NCBI RefSeq assembly: GCF_025291715.1
Contig: NZ_JAMBIZ010000013.1
Span: forward strand, 1 to 64,000
Direction of reading: 5' to 3'
From: Metasolibacillus sp.
Lineage (GTDB): Bacteria; Bacillota; Bacilli; Bacillales_A; Planococcaceae
Length of the DNA stretch: 64,000 nucleotides
The notes under the pieces were generated by a model, which saw only the letters and a list, made by a program, of their open reading frames with translations, did no database searches and had not been told where the DNA came from. The translations under genes were made by a program, and so were the position numbers. This document shows, one piece after another, positions 1 through 8,945 of this stretch (positions within the stretch are counted from its first letter, which is position 1; every line of letters starts with the position of its first letter).

Positions 1-73
1 CTTGGCTAACCTCTACTTCTGTCTTCGGGGTTCGGGACTTGCACCCTATAGTTCATGCGCATGCTGGGCGCAC
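1..73 (-). mobile_element. 5' end of a group II intron (partial, runs off the left edge)
   Basis: Read on the minus strand, the sequence from position 73 leftwards starts with GTGCGCCCAGCATG, then carries TATAGGGTGCAAGTCCCGAA and GAAGACAGAAGTAG. This is the layout of the 5' end of domain I in bacterial group II introns that begin GUGCGCC. The start lies five bases beyond a perfect-arm hairpin (78-108) behind selO, the kind of site that class C introns use. No intron-encoded reverse transcriptase is visible because the element leaves the window. The match is by recognition of the conserved 5' sequence; the class is inferred. Confidence 0.82.
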
Positions 74-77
74 ATAA

Positions 78-108
78 AATTGTGTGGGTGCCAGGCACTC
101 ACACAATT
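78..108 (-). terminator. Palindromic hairpin behind selO, likely terminator and intron target
   Basis: A near-perfect 31-base palindrome with arms AATTGTGTG and CACACAATT around GTGCC-A-GGCAC. It sits 13 bases after the selO stop codon and is followed on the minus strand by TTTAT and the intron 5' end. Its right half recurs at 60539-60570. Confidence 0.65.
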
Positions 109-121
109 CTCATACAATTTA

Positions 122-1561
122 TTAAGTTCCACAAAACGTTTTGTAAGTACAGCTGGAGGCAGGTGGTAATGTTGCGTACCGCTCTTGCTCATCCGTGTAG
201 GCAAATGGCTGGGTTAATACTTTCAATAGCTGCTGGAAAGGAAGCAAATCGCCTTGCTCTGCTGCACTTAATGCCTCTTCCACTCGATGATTGCGTGCAA
301 TAATTGCTGGGTTATGCTGACGCATCGTTTGCTGGACAAGCTCTAATGGTTGTGCTTGTCTTTGTAATCTTTCTTGCCATCGACTAGACCACTGCTTAAA
401 TGCTTCGTTCTCTTCCACTTGTCCTAATGTCAATGCACGAAACGTATTCGTATAATCCGCTTCATTCGCTTGCATCCATTGCAATAGCTCATCTATTAAC
501 TCTATATCTTGCGGCTCCTCAGTTATAAGTCCAAGCTTTAGACGCATTCCAGCTAGCCAACTCGCTTCATACAATTTTGGAAATTGCTGCAGCGCTCGCT
601 GTGCCATTTCCACTGCTTGCTCCGAATCAGGATGAATTAGCGACAGCAAAGATTCTGCGAAGCGAGCTAAATTCCAAAGTGCCATATTCGGCTGGTTTTG
701 ATAAGCATAACGTCCCTGTGTATCAATAGAGCTAAAAACAGTTTGAGGATCATATTTATCCATAAATGCACATGGTCCATAATCGATTGTTTCACCGCTA
801 ATTGTCATATTATCTGTATTCATCACACCATGTATAAAGCCTACTAATTGCCATTTTGCAAGTAACTCAGCCTGTCTTTCAATAACGCCTTCAAGCAGCT
901 TCATATAACATTGCTCTTCATGTTGTAGTGCTGGAAAATGGCGCTCGATAGCATAATCTGCTAAAGCCTTCAGCTCCTCCCCAGTTCCCCATCTTGCGGC
1001 ATATTGAAATGTCCCTACACGCAAATGGCTCTTGGCAATGCGGGTTAAGATTGCCCCTTGTAATGCCTGCTCTCGTATAATTTTTTCACCCGTTGTGACA
1101 ACAGCTAGGCTGCGCGTTGTTGGGATGCCAAGCGCATACATTGCCTCGCTAATCATATATTCACGCAACATCGGTCCAAGTGCTGCCCGTCCATCTCCTC
1201 CACGCGAGAAAGGTGTGCGCCCTGCTCCCTTTAGTTGAATATCAACACGTTCATTTTGTGCTGTGATATGCTCACCTAAAAGTATTGCTCGCCCATCTCC
1301 AAGCATATTAAAATGCCCAAACTGATGACCTGCATATGCTTGAGCTAAAGGCGAGCTGCCAATAGGTGACTTGTTGCCAGCAAGCTCTTGCAGTGCCTCT
1401 TCACTGTGTAGCGCTGTTAAATTCAAACCGAGCGTTGAAGCTAGCTGCTCATTCACAATAACAAGCTTCGGCTCTTGTACAGGATTCAACGCCATTGCTG
1501 CAAAAAAAGTATGTGGTAGCCGTGCATAGCTATTATCAAAATGCCAGCCAATATTTATCAT
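122..1561 (-). CDS. selO: Protein adenylyltransferase SelO (YdiU family)
   Basis: A 479-residue protein of the SelO/YdiU pseudokinase family, which transfers AMP from ATP onto protein hydroxyl groups and is linked to redox stress in other organisms. The nucleotide-binding segment [16 protein letters not shown] is at residues 111-126 and the metal-binding stretch HGVMNTDNM followed by [10 protein letters not shown] lies near residue 245. Length is typical for the family. The ATG at 1561 has GGAGG seven bases upstream. It lies 16 bases after the lipoprotein gene, so the two are probably cotranscribed. The substrate in this organism cannot be told from sequence. Confidence 0.93.
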   Translation of the reverse strand: MINIGWHFDNSYARLPHTFFAAMALNPVQEPKLVIVNEQLASTLGLNLTALHSEEALQELAGNKSPIGSSPLAQAYAGHQFGHFNMLGDGRAILLGEHITAQNERVDIQLKGAGRTPFSRGGDGRAALGPMLREYMISEAMYALGIPTTRSLAVVTTGEKIIREQALQGAILTRIAKSHLRVGTFQYAARWGTGEELKALADYAIERHFPALQHEEQCYMKLLEGVIERQAELLAKWQLVGFIHGVMNTDNMTISGETIDYGPCAFMDKYDPQTVFSSIDTQGRYAYQNQPNMALWNLARFAESLLSLIHPDSEQAVEMAQRALQQFPKLYEASWLAGMRLKLGLITEEPQDIELIDELLQWMQANEADYTNTFRALTLGQVEENEAFKQWSSRWQERLQRQAQPLELVQQTMRQHNPAIIARNHRVEEALSAAEQGDLLPFQQLLKVLTQPFAYTDEQERYATLPPASSCTYKTFCGT

Positions 1562-1577
1562 GTGGCTCCTCCTATCT

Positions 1578-2183
1578 TTATTGAAGTAATGCTAAATCGT
1601 AAATTGTATAATCACAACGATAAATGAATAAATAGCGATCATCAATTAATAAGCCTGTCGCTTTATCAATTTCTGTTGCAAAGTAACTGACATCCTCACC
1701 GACAAATGTAGCTAATGGCTCGCCTGCCTGTGAGCGAATTAATACAACTTTATCTTTGCCTACTGTTAAGTTTTTCATGTCATTGACCATGCGATTAATA
1801 AATGGGATAGAACGATCAAAATGTTCAATATCTACAGTTTGTGCATATTCCTCAAAAATATTTGTTAAACCATCCTCATAAGCTATTAAACTACTGCCTA
1901 CATGCAGCATTTGCTTACCGCCAACCGTAATATCCAGCACGGATGATTTTTCCACCGTATTCCCTTCAGTATCCTTCATCGCAAACTTATCATCTGCCTT
2001 AATACTAACACTCTTCCCTTTAATTTGGTCAATAATTTGACTGCTTTCATCATATGTTTGAATCGTAATTTCACGTCCAATAAATTGCTCCTTTATATTA
2101 CCAAATCCCCACTTCAAAAAATTACAGCCTGCTAATGTTAGTACCGAAACACCTAATACTAACGCTAAAATAAGTTTTTTCAT
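1578..2183 (-). CDS. Secreted lipoprotein of the DUF5052 type
   Basis: A 201-residue protein beginning [20 protein letters not shown]; the LAGC lipobox puts the lipidated cysteine at residue 20, so it should be anchored on the outer face of the membrane. The following [18 protein letters not shown] and the YDLALL end resemble proteins annotated as DUF5052 (recognised from memory). The start at 2183 is preferred over an upstream ATG at 2192 because the AAAGGAG is only one base from the latter but ten from the former. It precedes selO in the same direction. Function is unknown. Confidence 0.8.
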   Translation of the reverse strand: MKKLILALVLGVSVLTLAGCNFLKWGFGNIKEQFIGREITIQTYDESSQIIDQIKGKSVSIKADDKFAMKDTEGNTVEKSSVLDITVGGKQMLHVGSSLIAYEDGLTNIFEEYAQTVDIEHFDRSIPFINRMVNDMKNLTVGKDKVVLIRSQAGEPLATFVGEDVSYFATEIDKATGLLIDDRYLFIYRCDYTIYDLALLQ

Positions 2184-2252
2184 ATGTATCATTCTCCTTT
2201 AAGTTCTATACTATTTTTACGAAGCAGGCGCGAATTAGTTTCATAAAAATAG

Positions 2253-2295
2253 GGCTGCCTAGAAAGCAGGCTAACACGCCTCTTTCCAGACAGCC
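2253..2295 (-). terminator. Intrinsic terminator after the AraC-type regulator
   Basis: Arms GGCTGCCTAGAAAG and CTTTCCAGACAGCC form a long stem; on the minus strand it is followed by CCCTATTTTTATG. Confidence 0.75.
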
Positions 2296-2327
2296 AATTG
2301 ATTTTAAAAATACATAAGAAACAAAAA

Positions 2328-3185
2328 TTATTGAACTGGAATCCAAATTTCAGAAACTAAATCTTCTTTAAATGGATTCTCATCAGAATATACTTCTAGC
2401 TCTGCTGTTCCTACAGGCTCATACGGATTGGATGGGAACCATTCTGAATAAATTTTCTTCCAAGCATTTTGCATAGCATCAGGCATTGGACCAACTACTT
2501 CAAAAACAACCCATTTTGACGCTGGAATTTCCAATGTTTCAAAATGGCTAGGTGCCCCAGCATTCGTAGCAGCAGCAATCCAGTAATCAATCATATTGCT
2601 TGCATCCTTTTGTGGCAGACAAACACCTAACACACCTTTTATGTCTCCATTGTTTAGCTGGAATAGCTCTTGGTCTGTGCCATTGGCATTGACTTCATCC
2701 CAAAATACAGGAATCCCTTGTAAATTCTCACCATTTGAACAGTTATATGTTCTTTTCACACCTACTACTTGAAACGCTTCTTTTTCAACAATTTTGTACT
2801 TCATCGGTTCTGCTCCTTTCAAACTCACCTGTATAACGAGGCGGTTATATGCTTGAATCGCATATGATTTTTTACGTGCATCACTCGGCGTCACGCCATG
2901 CTGCTTGCGGAATGCCTTCGTGAATGCTTCAGGAGAATCGTAGCCATATTTGTAGGCAAGGTCGATAATTTTATGCTCTGTCATCAATATTTCTTGTGCT
3001 GCCAACGTTAAGCGACGTTTTCTTATATAGTCAGCAATTGTCATATCTGTTAATAACGAAAATGTTCGTTGAAAGTGATACACTGAACTATTAGCCTCAT
3101 GTGCGATTTGCTCTATCGTTATATTTTCTAACAAATGCTCCTCCATATAATGAATTGCCCTTTGAATCGACTCTATCCAACTCAT
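2328..3185 (-). CDS. AraC-family regulator with GyrI-like effector domain
   Basis: A 285-residue transcription regulator. Residues about 5-105 are the double helix-turn-helix of the AraC family (ITIEQIAHEANSSVYHFQRTF, then IIDLAYKYGYDSPEAFTKAFRKQHG). From about residue 125 on it matches the GyrI-like small-molecule binding fold (MKYKIVEKEAFQVVGVKRTY, ending EVYSDENPF ... SEIWIPV). Such proteins sense drugs or metabolites. I place the start at the ATG at 3185; the GTG at 3197 overlaps the AAGGAG. No partner gene is obvious next to it, so the regulon is unknown. Confidence 0.85.
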   Translation of the reverse strand: MSWIESIQRAIHYMEEHLLENITIEQIAHEANSSVYHFQRTFSLLTDMTIADYIRKRRLTLAAQEILMTEHKIIDLAYKYGYDSPEAFTKAFRKQHGVTPSDARKKSYAIQAYNRLVIQVSLKGAEPMKYKIVEKEAFQVVGVKRTYNCSNGENLQGIPVFWDEVNANGTDQELFQLNNGDIKGVLGVCLPQKDASNMIDYWIAAATNAGAPSHFETLEIPASKWVVFEVVGPMPDAMQNAWKKIYSEWFPSNPYEPVGTAELEVYSDENPFKEDLVSEIWIPVQ

Positions 3186-3238
3186 AATGTCTCTCACTCC
3201 TTGCTTCTAGCATACAGCCAGCTAACCGCCTCGTCCTG

Positions 3239-4276
3239 TCATTTTGTGCTGACATTGGACTGGTTTGAAAGTTTTTCGATTAAATACGCTTCAACTCCAC
3301 GCATCATATCAAATGCACCATCTGATTTATTTGAACAAACAACTACTTTGCTAGCTAAGCTTGGATAGTAAGCTGAATGAAAGCTAACACCTGGATCATA
3401 GCCCATTATATGATATTTAAAAATGGCGTTATTTGCTTTTTTAATCCATACACCGTAGCCATAATAGCTATCTTCATTCACTTGTACGTGTGGAGATAGT
3501 AATAGATTAGTTGAATTTTCAGTCAAAAGCTGATAATTGATAAGTGCATCCCACAGCTTTGCCATATCGCCAACTGTGACAAATGCACCTCCATCCGAGC
3601 CACCTTTCACCGGAACAGAATAAATATTTGTTTTCCAAGTGCCATCTAGTTGCTCTATATAGCCTAGCGCTGTATTAGCTGGAAGGCAATCTAACGAAAA
3701 ATAACCAGATGCATGCATACCTGCTTTATCAAAAATAGCTGTTTGCACATAATCACTAAAATTCATTCCCGTTGATTTTTCCACGATTAACCCTAATAAA
3801 ATATATCCAGCATTATTATAATGAAACCTCTCCCCTACTGGATATTTCATTGGCTGATGTTGAAATAACGGTAAAAAATCGCACAAATTCCTCATATGGT
3901 ACATCGGATTTGTCACCCATAACTCTTCAAAATCCTCCATCACTTCCTCATCAAAATAATCAGGTATACCTGAAGTATGTGTTAATAAGTGATGAATTGT
4001 AATCTCTTGGTCGAAGGCTGAAAAATCATAGTGTAGACAGTCATTAAGCTTTGTATGAAAATGTAGCTGCCCTTTTTCAACAAGCTGGCAAATAGCGATT
4101 GCTGTAAATAGTTTACAGCCTGATGCAATGCCAAAACGGGTTGAAGTATTATTGGCAATCTGCTCTGAGCGATTGGCATAGCCATAGCTTTCATTTAGTT
4201 TATTGTCACCTTCTGCTATGAATACTGTACCCGAAAAATCAATATTCTTTATTATTTGCTGTAGCTGTGTCTGCAT
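3239..4276 (-). CDS. Serine hydrolase of the class C beta-lactamase / penicillin-binding fold
   Basis: A 345-residue protein with the SxxK motif SGCK (Ser52, Lys55) and the YxN motif Tyr153-Asn-Asn155; the HLLTHTSGIPDYF segment is typical of the family. No signal peptide is visible, so it is probably cytosolic and more like an esterase or D-aminopeptidase than a resistance enzyme. ATG at 4276 with AGGAGG upstream. It follows the VOC gene by 18 bases, suggesting an operon. Substrate unknown. Confidence 0.85.
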   Translation of the reverse strand: MQTQLQQIIKNIDFSGTVFIAEGDNKLNESYGYANRSEQIANNTSTRFGIASGCKLFTAIAICQLVEKGQLHFHTKLNDCLHYDFSAFDQEITIHHLLTHTSGIPDYFDEEVMEDFEELWVTNPMYHMRNLCDFLPLFQHQPMKYPVGERFHYNNAGYILLGLIVEKSTGMNFSDYVQTAIFDKAGMHASGYFSLDCLPANTALGYIEQLDGTWKTNIYSVPVKGGSDGGAFVTVGDMAKLWDALINYQLLTENSTNLLLSPHVQVNEDSYYGYGVWIKKANNAIFKYHIMGYDPGVSFHSAYYPSLASKVVVCSNKSDGAFDMMRGVEAYLIEKLSNQSNVSTK

Positions 4277-4294
4277 AATTTCCTCCTAGATGCT

Positions 4295-4678
4295 TCAGTC
4301 AACAGAAGTACAAATTTCAATATAATGCCCGTCTGGATCTGCTACATATGCAACGGTTTGTCCCCATGGCTTCACGACAGGCTCCTTTACTACGGTTACT
4401 CCTTGTGTGCGCAGCGCCTCAATTGTTGCTTGTACATCGTCTACAACAAAGCCAATTTCAAATGTTTGTGTGTCTGATAAGACGTTTGGTACATCTAGCC
4501 CAATTTCCTCTCGAACAGAGTCACGCGTATTAATGGATAATATCGTTGCCCCTGTATCAAACTCCACATATGTTCCTTGCTGCATTTTAACAGGCAACCC
4601 TAAAATATTTTGATAAAAATACATCGTTTTTTCCAAATCATTTACATACAAAATGACATATTTCATTGTTAATTTCAT
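4295..4678 (-). CDS. VOC (glyoxalase/bleomycin-resistance fold) protein
   Basis: About 127 residues. The beta-alpha pattern begins MKYVILYVNDLEKTMYFYQN and ends VAYVADPDGHYIEICT, the standard vicinal-oxygen-chelate layout; the terminal Glu of YIEIC is a likely metal ligand. I moved the start to the ATG at 4678, which has AAAGGGG eight bases upstream; the ATG at 4696 would overlap it. First gene of a probable operon with the serine hydrolase. The reaction cannot be inferred. Confidence 0.85.
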   Translation of the reverse strand: MKLTMKYVILYVNDLEKTMYFYQNILGLPVKMQQGTYVEFDTGATILSINTRDSVREEIGLDVPNVLSDTQTFEIGFVVDDVQATIEALRTQGVTVVKEPVVKPWGQTVAYVADPDGHYIEICTSVD

Positions 4679-4752
4679 TTTCTTTTCCCCTTTCATGTAA
4701 CAGCACCATTATAGCATTAATTATAAAATGGTATGTGTTGTTAATTTTGGTA

Positions 4753-4781
4753 TTGACTAAAAATTTTTTAATACTAATAAT
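4753..4781 (+). promoter_or_regulatory. Sigma-A type promoter for the deacetylase gene
   Basis: TTGACT, 17-base spacer, AATAAT (five of six bases to the -10 consensus), followed by AAGGAG and the ATG at 4808. Confidence 0.6.
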
Positions 4782-4807
4782 TAGATAGAGAAGGAGCTAG
4801 ACAATTT

Positions 4808-5992
4808 ATGTACAAAAAATTTAGCTATTTTATATTATTTTTTATTAGTATATTTGCAATTAATTTAAGTATAGGCGAAAGGAGCGAGGTCAACTATATT
4901 ACAACACAGAAAGATGACATCCCTATTTTAGATTCTCACAACGCAACAGTCGGTTTTCTAAAAATCAACCAAACATATAAGGTCAATAGTGAGGAGCAAA
5001 ATTATTGGAAAATCAACTTTGGCAACGGTACTGGCTACATTGAAAAAAACCAAACAGTTTTGACATCACAAAGGCAAAAAACACCGAAGGACTATAAATC
5101 AAAAAAGACCATTATTTTAAACGATAATGTCATTGTTTATGAAAAGGCATCGTCAAATGCCAAACAGCTAGCGGTTATCAACAAAAACCAACGCTATCCG
5201 ATTGTCGCTAATCATTTTTTTAACTGGTATAAGGTGCGTGTCGGTGACAAGGTAGGCTATATTCGCAAAGAGCATACAGAAAAGGATAACGGCATTCCCG
5301 TTTTAATGTACCATCATTTATTACCGGATGGCGAAAACAAAAAGTTCCGTGATGTATCGGCTGTGACATCTGTTGAGAATTTCGAGGAGCAAATGAAATG
5401 GCTCTATGACAGTGGCTATCAAAGTATTTCTCTACAAGAGCTAGAGCAATTTTTAAATAAGGAAATTAATTTGCCAGGCAAAGCTGTTGTCATCACCTTT
5501 GATGATGGGCTCAAGTCCAATTACTTATTTGGCTACCCTATTTTAAAAAAGTACAACTTCACAGCAACCGAATTTTTAATTACGAGTAGAATTCATCTTG
5601 ATACAACACCTGAATTCAAACCAAATGCCATTCAAACATTGAGCATGGAGGAAGTAGAGGCGATGAAGGATGTATTCGACCTTCAAAGTCATACACATGA
5701 CCTACATACAACGAGCGAAACTGGCAGAAGCGATGTCGTTCTGAAAGATGCTGAGGAAGTGAAGCAGGATTTCCTCGCAAATCAGTACATCACGAACGCC
5801 CGATACATGGCCTACCCTTTCGGTCAATATAGCAGAGAAACGATTGACATTTTAAAAGAGCTAAATATGACAATGGCATTTACTATTAAGCATGGCAAGG
5901 TGAAAATCGGTGATCATCCATATAAGCTAAAACGCTTAGCGATTAATTGTGATCATACATTGGAGGAGTTTATTGGGATGGTGGAGAACTAG
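4808..5992 (+). CDS. Secreted polysaccharide deacetylase with two SH3-like domains
   Basis: A 394-residue protein with an uncleaved or cleaved N-terminal hydrophobic signal (residues 4-22), two bacterial SH3-like segments (about 30-82 and 100-153) and a NodB-type deacetylase domain from about 163. Seen motifs: PVLMYHHLL, TFDDG (Asp232 and Asp233), HTHDLH (295-300), YPFGQYS. Such enzymes remove N-acetyl groups from peptidoglycan or surface glycans; the SH3 parts would hold it on the wall. Directly followed by a small unknown gene 11 bases downstream. Confidence 0.87.
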   Translation: MYKKFSYFILFFISIFAINLSIGERSEVNYITTQKDDIPILDSHNATVGFLKINQTYKVNSEEQNYWKINFGNGTGYIEKNQTVLTSQRQKTPKDYKSKKTIILNDNVIVYEKASSNAKQLAVINKNQRYPIVANHFFNWYKVRVGDKVGYIRKEHTEKDNGIPVLMYHHLLPDGENKKFRDVSAVTSVENFEEQMKWLYDSGYQSISLQELEQFLNKEINLPGKAVVITFDDGLKSNYLFGYPILKKYNFTATEFLITSRIHLDTTPEFKPNAIQTLSMEEVEAMKDVFDLQSHTHDLHTTSETGRSDVVLKDAEEVKQDFLANQYITNARYMAYPFGQYSRETIDILKELNMTMAFTIKHGKVKIGDHPYKLKRLAINCDHTLEEFIGMVEN

Positions 5993-6003
5993 GAGGGAAA
6001 TAA

Positions 6004-6363
6004 ATGAATATACGACTTGGAAGTAGCTATTCCGCTTATACAGCGAAATCTGAAAATACAAATCACTTAACCGAAAATTTATTGCTAGAAAACCACAAAG
6101 AATCAAAAGCCAAATACGAAATCAAAAAAGAAAATGGCTACATCCGCCATTATGTCACAAAGGCAAATGGTGAGGTCATCATGATTAAAGAAACAAAGCT
6201 GCCTAAATCCGAGGAAGATGAGCATAGCACTGGCGAAATAAGAGATATGCTGATGCAGCAGCTCACGAAAATGTTGGATAAAGAGCAGTTTTCCACATTG
6301 ACTAAAACAGGGTTGGCTGGACAGAAGGAGAAGCAGCTTCAGAAATATGTGACAGGTATTTAA
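6004..6363 (+). CDS. Small hypothetical cytosolic protein
   Basis: A 119-residue charged protein with no membrane segment. It starts MNIRLGSSYSAY, has a middle part (about 38-70) with the pattern KYEIKKENGYIRHYVTKANG that looks like a short beta hairpin, and a helical, acidic to basic C-terminus. A good GGAGGG precedes the ATG. Placed in one transcript with the deacetylase and ended by the shared terminator. I do not recognise a family; a role with flagella or the cell surface would be guesswork. Confidence 0.65.
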   Translation: MNIRLGSSYSAYTAKSENTNHLTENLLLENHKESKAKYEIKKENGYIRHYVTKANGEVIMIKETKLPKSEEDEHSTGEIRDMLMQQLTKMLDKEQFSTLTKTGLAGQKEKQLQKYVTGI

Positions 6364-6365
6364 TA

Positions 6366-6404
6366 GTAACCCCCTTCCTTGTGTGACTTAGGAAGGGGGG
6401 TTAC
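6366..6404. terminator. Bidirectional terminator between convergent genes
   Basis: GTAACCCCCTTCCT and AGGAAGGGGGGTTAC pair almost perfectly around a ten-base loop between the 119-residue gene and the phosphotransferase gene. Confidence 0.8.
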
Positions 6405-7384
6405 TACGATATTTTGACTGCAAGACCCTTAGAAAATAAATACTGTTCCGCTTTTTCAATTCTTTCTCCCGTATGTTTTACAAATAACTCATAACGCCTC
6501 TTTAACCATTCAAACGTTCTATCTCGGATATGTACGTCGTCTGCTCCATATAGTAATGGAACTGCCTTAGTAAAGGAGTCAAAGCATAATAAGGCCTCAA
6601 AGCATTCTAAGTATTCAATTTCCTGATGATTGTTATTTTGATAAGCAGCTAATAAAGGTTCTTTAAAATCCATTCCAAACCAAGAGTATCCTAATACAAG
6701 CGTATTAGCTATATCAAAACGATGGTCTCCTAGAAAGGCTTTTTCCCAATCTAAAATATACAATTTGTTATCATTCGTCATTATCGTGTTCCAAAAATGA
6801 TAATCCCCATGATTTAGCACCTCGCTAAATTTTACACCTTTGAACGATTGCTCAATATTTTTCAGTATCTTTCTATAAATTGGGTCTTCAAATCCCTTAA
6901 CTCTATTTCTTAAGCTCCCTATGTAACCGTTTGACTGACTATTTTTAAAGTATCCATTATTTAGCTTATAAACATCAATGGAATGAATATGAGCTAATGT
7001 AGAACCAAAGCTTTCAAACGCCATCCTCGCATCGCTGGCACTAGCAGTAAAATATTTATCCAAGGTGAATCCCTCTATCTGTTCCATTAGCAAAACCCTA
7101 TTTTCTTTATCCTCAAAATAAATATTTGGGGTATTTATATAGTTCATAGATTGACTCTTTAAAATATGCAATTCTTTATTAAACTGCACATAATGACTAA
7201 ATTTTTTCAGCACAACTGGCCTAGAAAATTTCTCTGCTTTATGAAAGAAGCTAAGATGAAACATCGTTATCTCATTATTAAAGCCATCTTTATTTGTTTC
7301 TACATTATTGATCTCAACTACAGTCTCTAGCCCTGTATTTTTAATAATTAATTGTTCTACAGCTTGAATAATCGCTTCATTCAA
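6404..7384 (-). CDS. Aminoglycoside phosphotransferase (APH)-fold kinase
   Basis: A 326-residue protein of the APH/choline kinase family. The catalytic loop HGDYHFWN and the metal-binding ILDWE are both present, with RVLLMEQIEGFTLD as the hinge region before them. Such enzymes phosphorylate small hydroxyl compounds or antibiotics; which one applies here is not visible. The start at 7384 has GGAGG 12 bases upstream, a little far. The gene stands alone between convergent and co-directional neighbours. Confidence 0.85.
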   Translation of the reverse strand: MNEAIIQAVEQLIIKNTGLETVVEINNVETNKDGFNNEITMFHLSFFHKAEKFSRPVVLKKFSHYVQFNKELHILKSQSMNYINTPNIYFEDKENRVLLMEQIEGFTLDKYFTASASDARMAFESFGSTLAHIHSIDVYKLNNGYFKNSQSNGYIGSLRNRVKGFEDPIYRKILKNIEQSFKGVKFSEVLNHGDYHFWNTIMTNDNKLYILDWEKAFLGDHRFDIANTLVLGYSWFGMDFKEPLLAAYQNNNHQEIEYLECFEALLCFDSFTKAVPLLYGADDVHIRDRTFEWLKRRYELFVKHTGERIEKAEQYLFSKGLAVKIS

Positions 7385-7476
7385 ATTTTCTACCTCCAGT
7401 GTGGTGTTATGATATTATTTCAATAGGCTATGTGAATAGTTAGCATGTTCACTATTGATGAAAAGAACCAAAATAC

Positions 7477-7806
7477 TTAATTAAACGGCTCATAGTTTTT
7501 TAATTCATCAGCTGTCACTGGTGTACCATCGATTGTTCTAAACTCAACTTGACGTACATTGCCATGAGCAAAATAAGTATATTCTATATTCTCTTCATCC
7601 TTAAAAATAACTACTACATAAAAGGCTGGTAGCTTTTTCCCCCATACTCCCTCAATTGACTTAATTTCTTCTTTTTGATAGCCCTTCTCTTCAATAAGGT
7701 ATTCTGTTACTCTGTTGGCAAACATAACTTTATTACTTTGTACATAAAGAACGGGTAAAATTATAATTGCAATAATAAAAACTATCAAATACTTTTTCTT
7801 CGTCAT
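7477..7806 (-). CDS. Small membrane-anchored protein of the DUF3139 type
   Basis: About 109 residues: one N-terminal transmembrane helix (YLIVFIIAIIILPVLYV) then a soluble domain with EYLIEEKGYQKEEIKSIEGVWG and a conserved-looking YTYFAHGN stretch, the pattern of DUF3139 proteins of Bacillus (recognised from memory). Probably membrane-tethered with the domain outside. ATG at 7806 is preferred to the GTG at 7815 because the AAGGGAAG sits nine bases upstream of it. Function unknown. Confidence 0.72.
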   Translation of the reverse strand: MTKKKYLIVFIIAIIILPVLYVQSNKVMFANRVTEYLIEEKGYQKEEIKSIEGVWGKKLPAFYVVVIFKDEENIEYTYFAHGNVRQVEFRTIDGTPVTADELKNYEPFN

Positions 7807-7884
7807 TTTCACCACTTCCCTTCAGTTAAATGGCCTCTAAGTAAAAAGAAGGACTTATTAATCAATCCCCATGAATGAAGTAAC

Positions 7885-8115
7885 TTAATAAACATTATTT
7901 GAATTTTTCACATGGCTTGGGGTTATTAGTAGAGAGCTATTTCCATCTAAAATTAAATTAGTTAAATTTATTCCAGAGCCATAATAAAATGCTTGCCATA
8001 AAAACTTTGAACAGTAATTTGAATCAAGGCTACTTAATTTACCTCTCTCTATAAATATTGGTATATCAACGGTTTGACCCGATTTGATTACTGAAAAAAA
8101 TATTTTTTCTCGCAC
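7885..8115 (-). CDS. Doubtful small ORF, possibly a gene fragment
   Basis: A 76-codon frame starting with GTG. The encoded residues show no recognisable domain or membrane segment. The only Shine-Dalgarno-like sequence is a weak GAAAGAA very near the start. It may be the remains of a larger gene in the decaying island at 7.9-11.6 kb. Kept only because no other gene occupies the stretch. Confidence 0.25.
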   Translation of the reverse strand: MREKIFFSVIKSGQTVDIPIFIERGKLSSLDSNYCSKFLWQAFYYGSGINLTNLILDGNSSLLITPSHVKNSNNVY

Positions 8116-8182
8116 TTCTTTCTAGCTATTTTCTCCTTATTAAAATTACAATAAATTAAAAGGAAGTATTTATCACATGGAA

Positions 8183-8210
8183 AAAGCCACACCTGGTTAG
8201 ATGTGACTTT
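8183..8210 (-). terminator. Terminator of the two-gene unit 8228-9935
   Basis: Imperfect stem from AAAGCCACACC and GATGTGACTTT; on the minus strand it is followed by a run of T in GGCTTTTTCC. Confidence 0.6.
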
Positions 8211-8227
8211 TTTGAAGAAAGTTAAAA

Positions 8228-8914
8228 TTAGCTTTTTTTATTATTTTTTCTTTCTTGTAACATTGCGCTCATTTTTTCCGCCTGTTCAACCTTTTCCTTT
8301 TGTTTCTCCCTATCCAAAAACATCTTTAATTCTTTATAAATATTATCTTGTTCCACTTTCATGACTTTTTCAGATTCAAGATCTTGAAGATATCGATTAA
8401 CATCTTTTTCCAATATCATATAGATCAATGCCCCGAAACGAAATGCACTTAATAACATGTATACTAACAATAAAAGAGACACCACTGAAAAAAACCATTC
8501 TGTTTTACTGAAAACTGGTAGTACAAGTGATACCACTAGATAAAGAAACGATGCACCAAAAGCGTTTCGGATATAAATTATCAAATCTTTAAATTGCTGA
8601 GTTTTTAGAAGACTAAAAGAAGATTTGGATGATATAGTGGCCATCAATGTAAATGTAGTAAAATATATACCTATAAAAATAGCTGACAAAGTAATTAACG
8701 TGCTATCTCTATTTATAAACCATTCAGGTAATTTACTACTTATGATTATATCTATAGCGTCTGTGTAATTATCAAGTTTGCCTAAAGAAAATAATGTTAA
8801 AGTTTTCAATACAATGACTACTATGCAAAGGACAGTGATGACCCAACAAATAAACTTCTTTTCAAAAAACAAAAAAATCGAATCAAACTTTTTGTTTTCT
8901 AGAAATCTTTTCAT
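8228..8914 (-). CDS. Four-helix membrane protein of an unrecognised two-gene unit
   Basis: A 228-residue protein with predicted membrane helices near residues 22-45, 70-95, 105-130 and 138-170, then a highly charged, coiled-coil-like cytosolic tail rich in Glu and Lys (about 175-228). ATG at 8914 follows AAGGGA by ten bases. It starts 31 bases after the 329-residue gene and ends before a terminator, so the two form a closed two-gene operon. No family recognised. A membrane protein plus a cytosolic partner is a common plan in phage-defence modules (for example KwaA/KwaB), but nothing here proves that. Confidence 0.75.
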   Translation of the reverse strand: MKRFLENKKFDSIFLFFEKKFICWVITVLCIVVIVLKTLTLFSLGKLDNYTDAIDIIISSKLPEWFINRDSTLITLSAIFIGIYFTTFTLMATISSKSSFSLLKTQQFKDLIIYIRNAFGASFLYLVVSLVLPVFSKTEWFFSVVSLLLLVYMLLSAFRFGALIYMILEKDVNRYLQDLESEKVMKVEQDNIYKELKMFLDREKQKEKVEQAEKMSAMLQERKNNKKS

Positions 8915-8945
8915 ATTGTTCTCATCCCTTCGCTAAACTGTAAAT

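Noticed and set aside
55-303. Plus-strand ORF of 82 codons
   Set aside because: Runs across the intron end, the hairpin and antisense to selO; no ribosome site.
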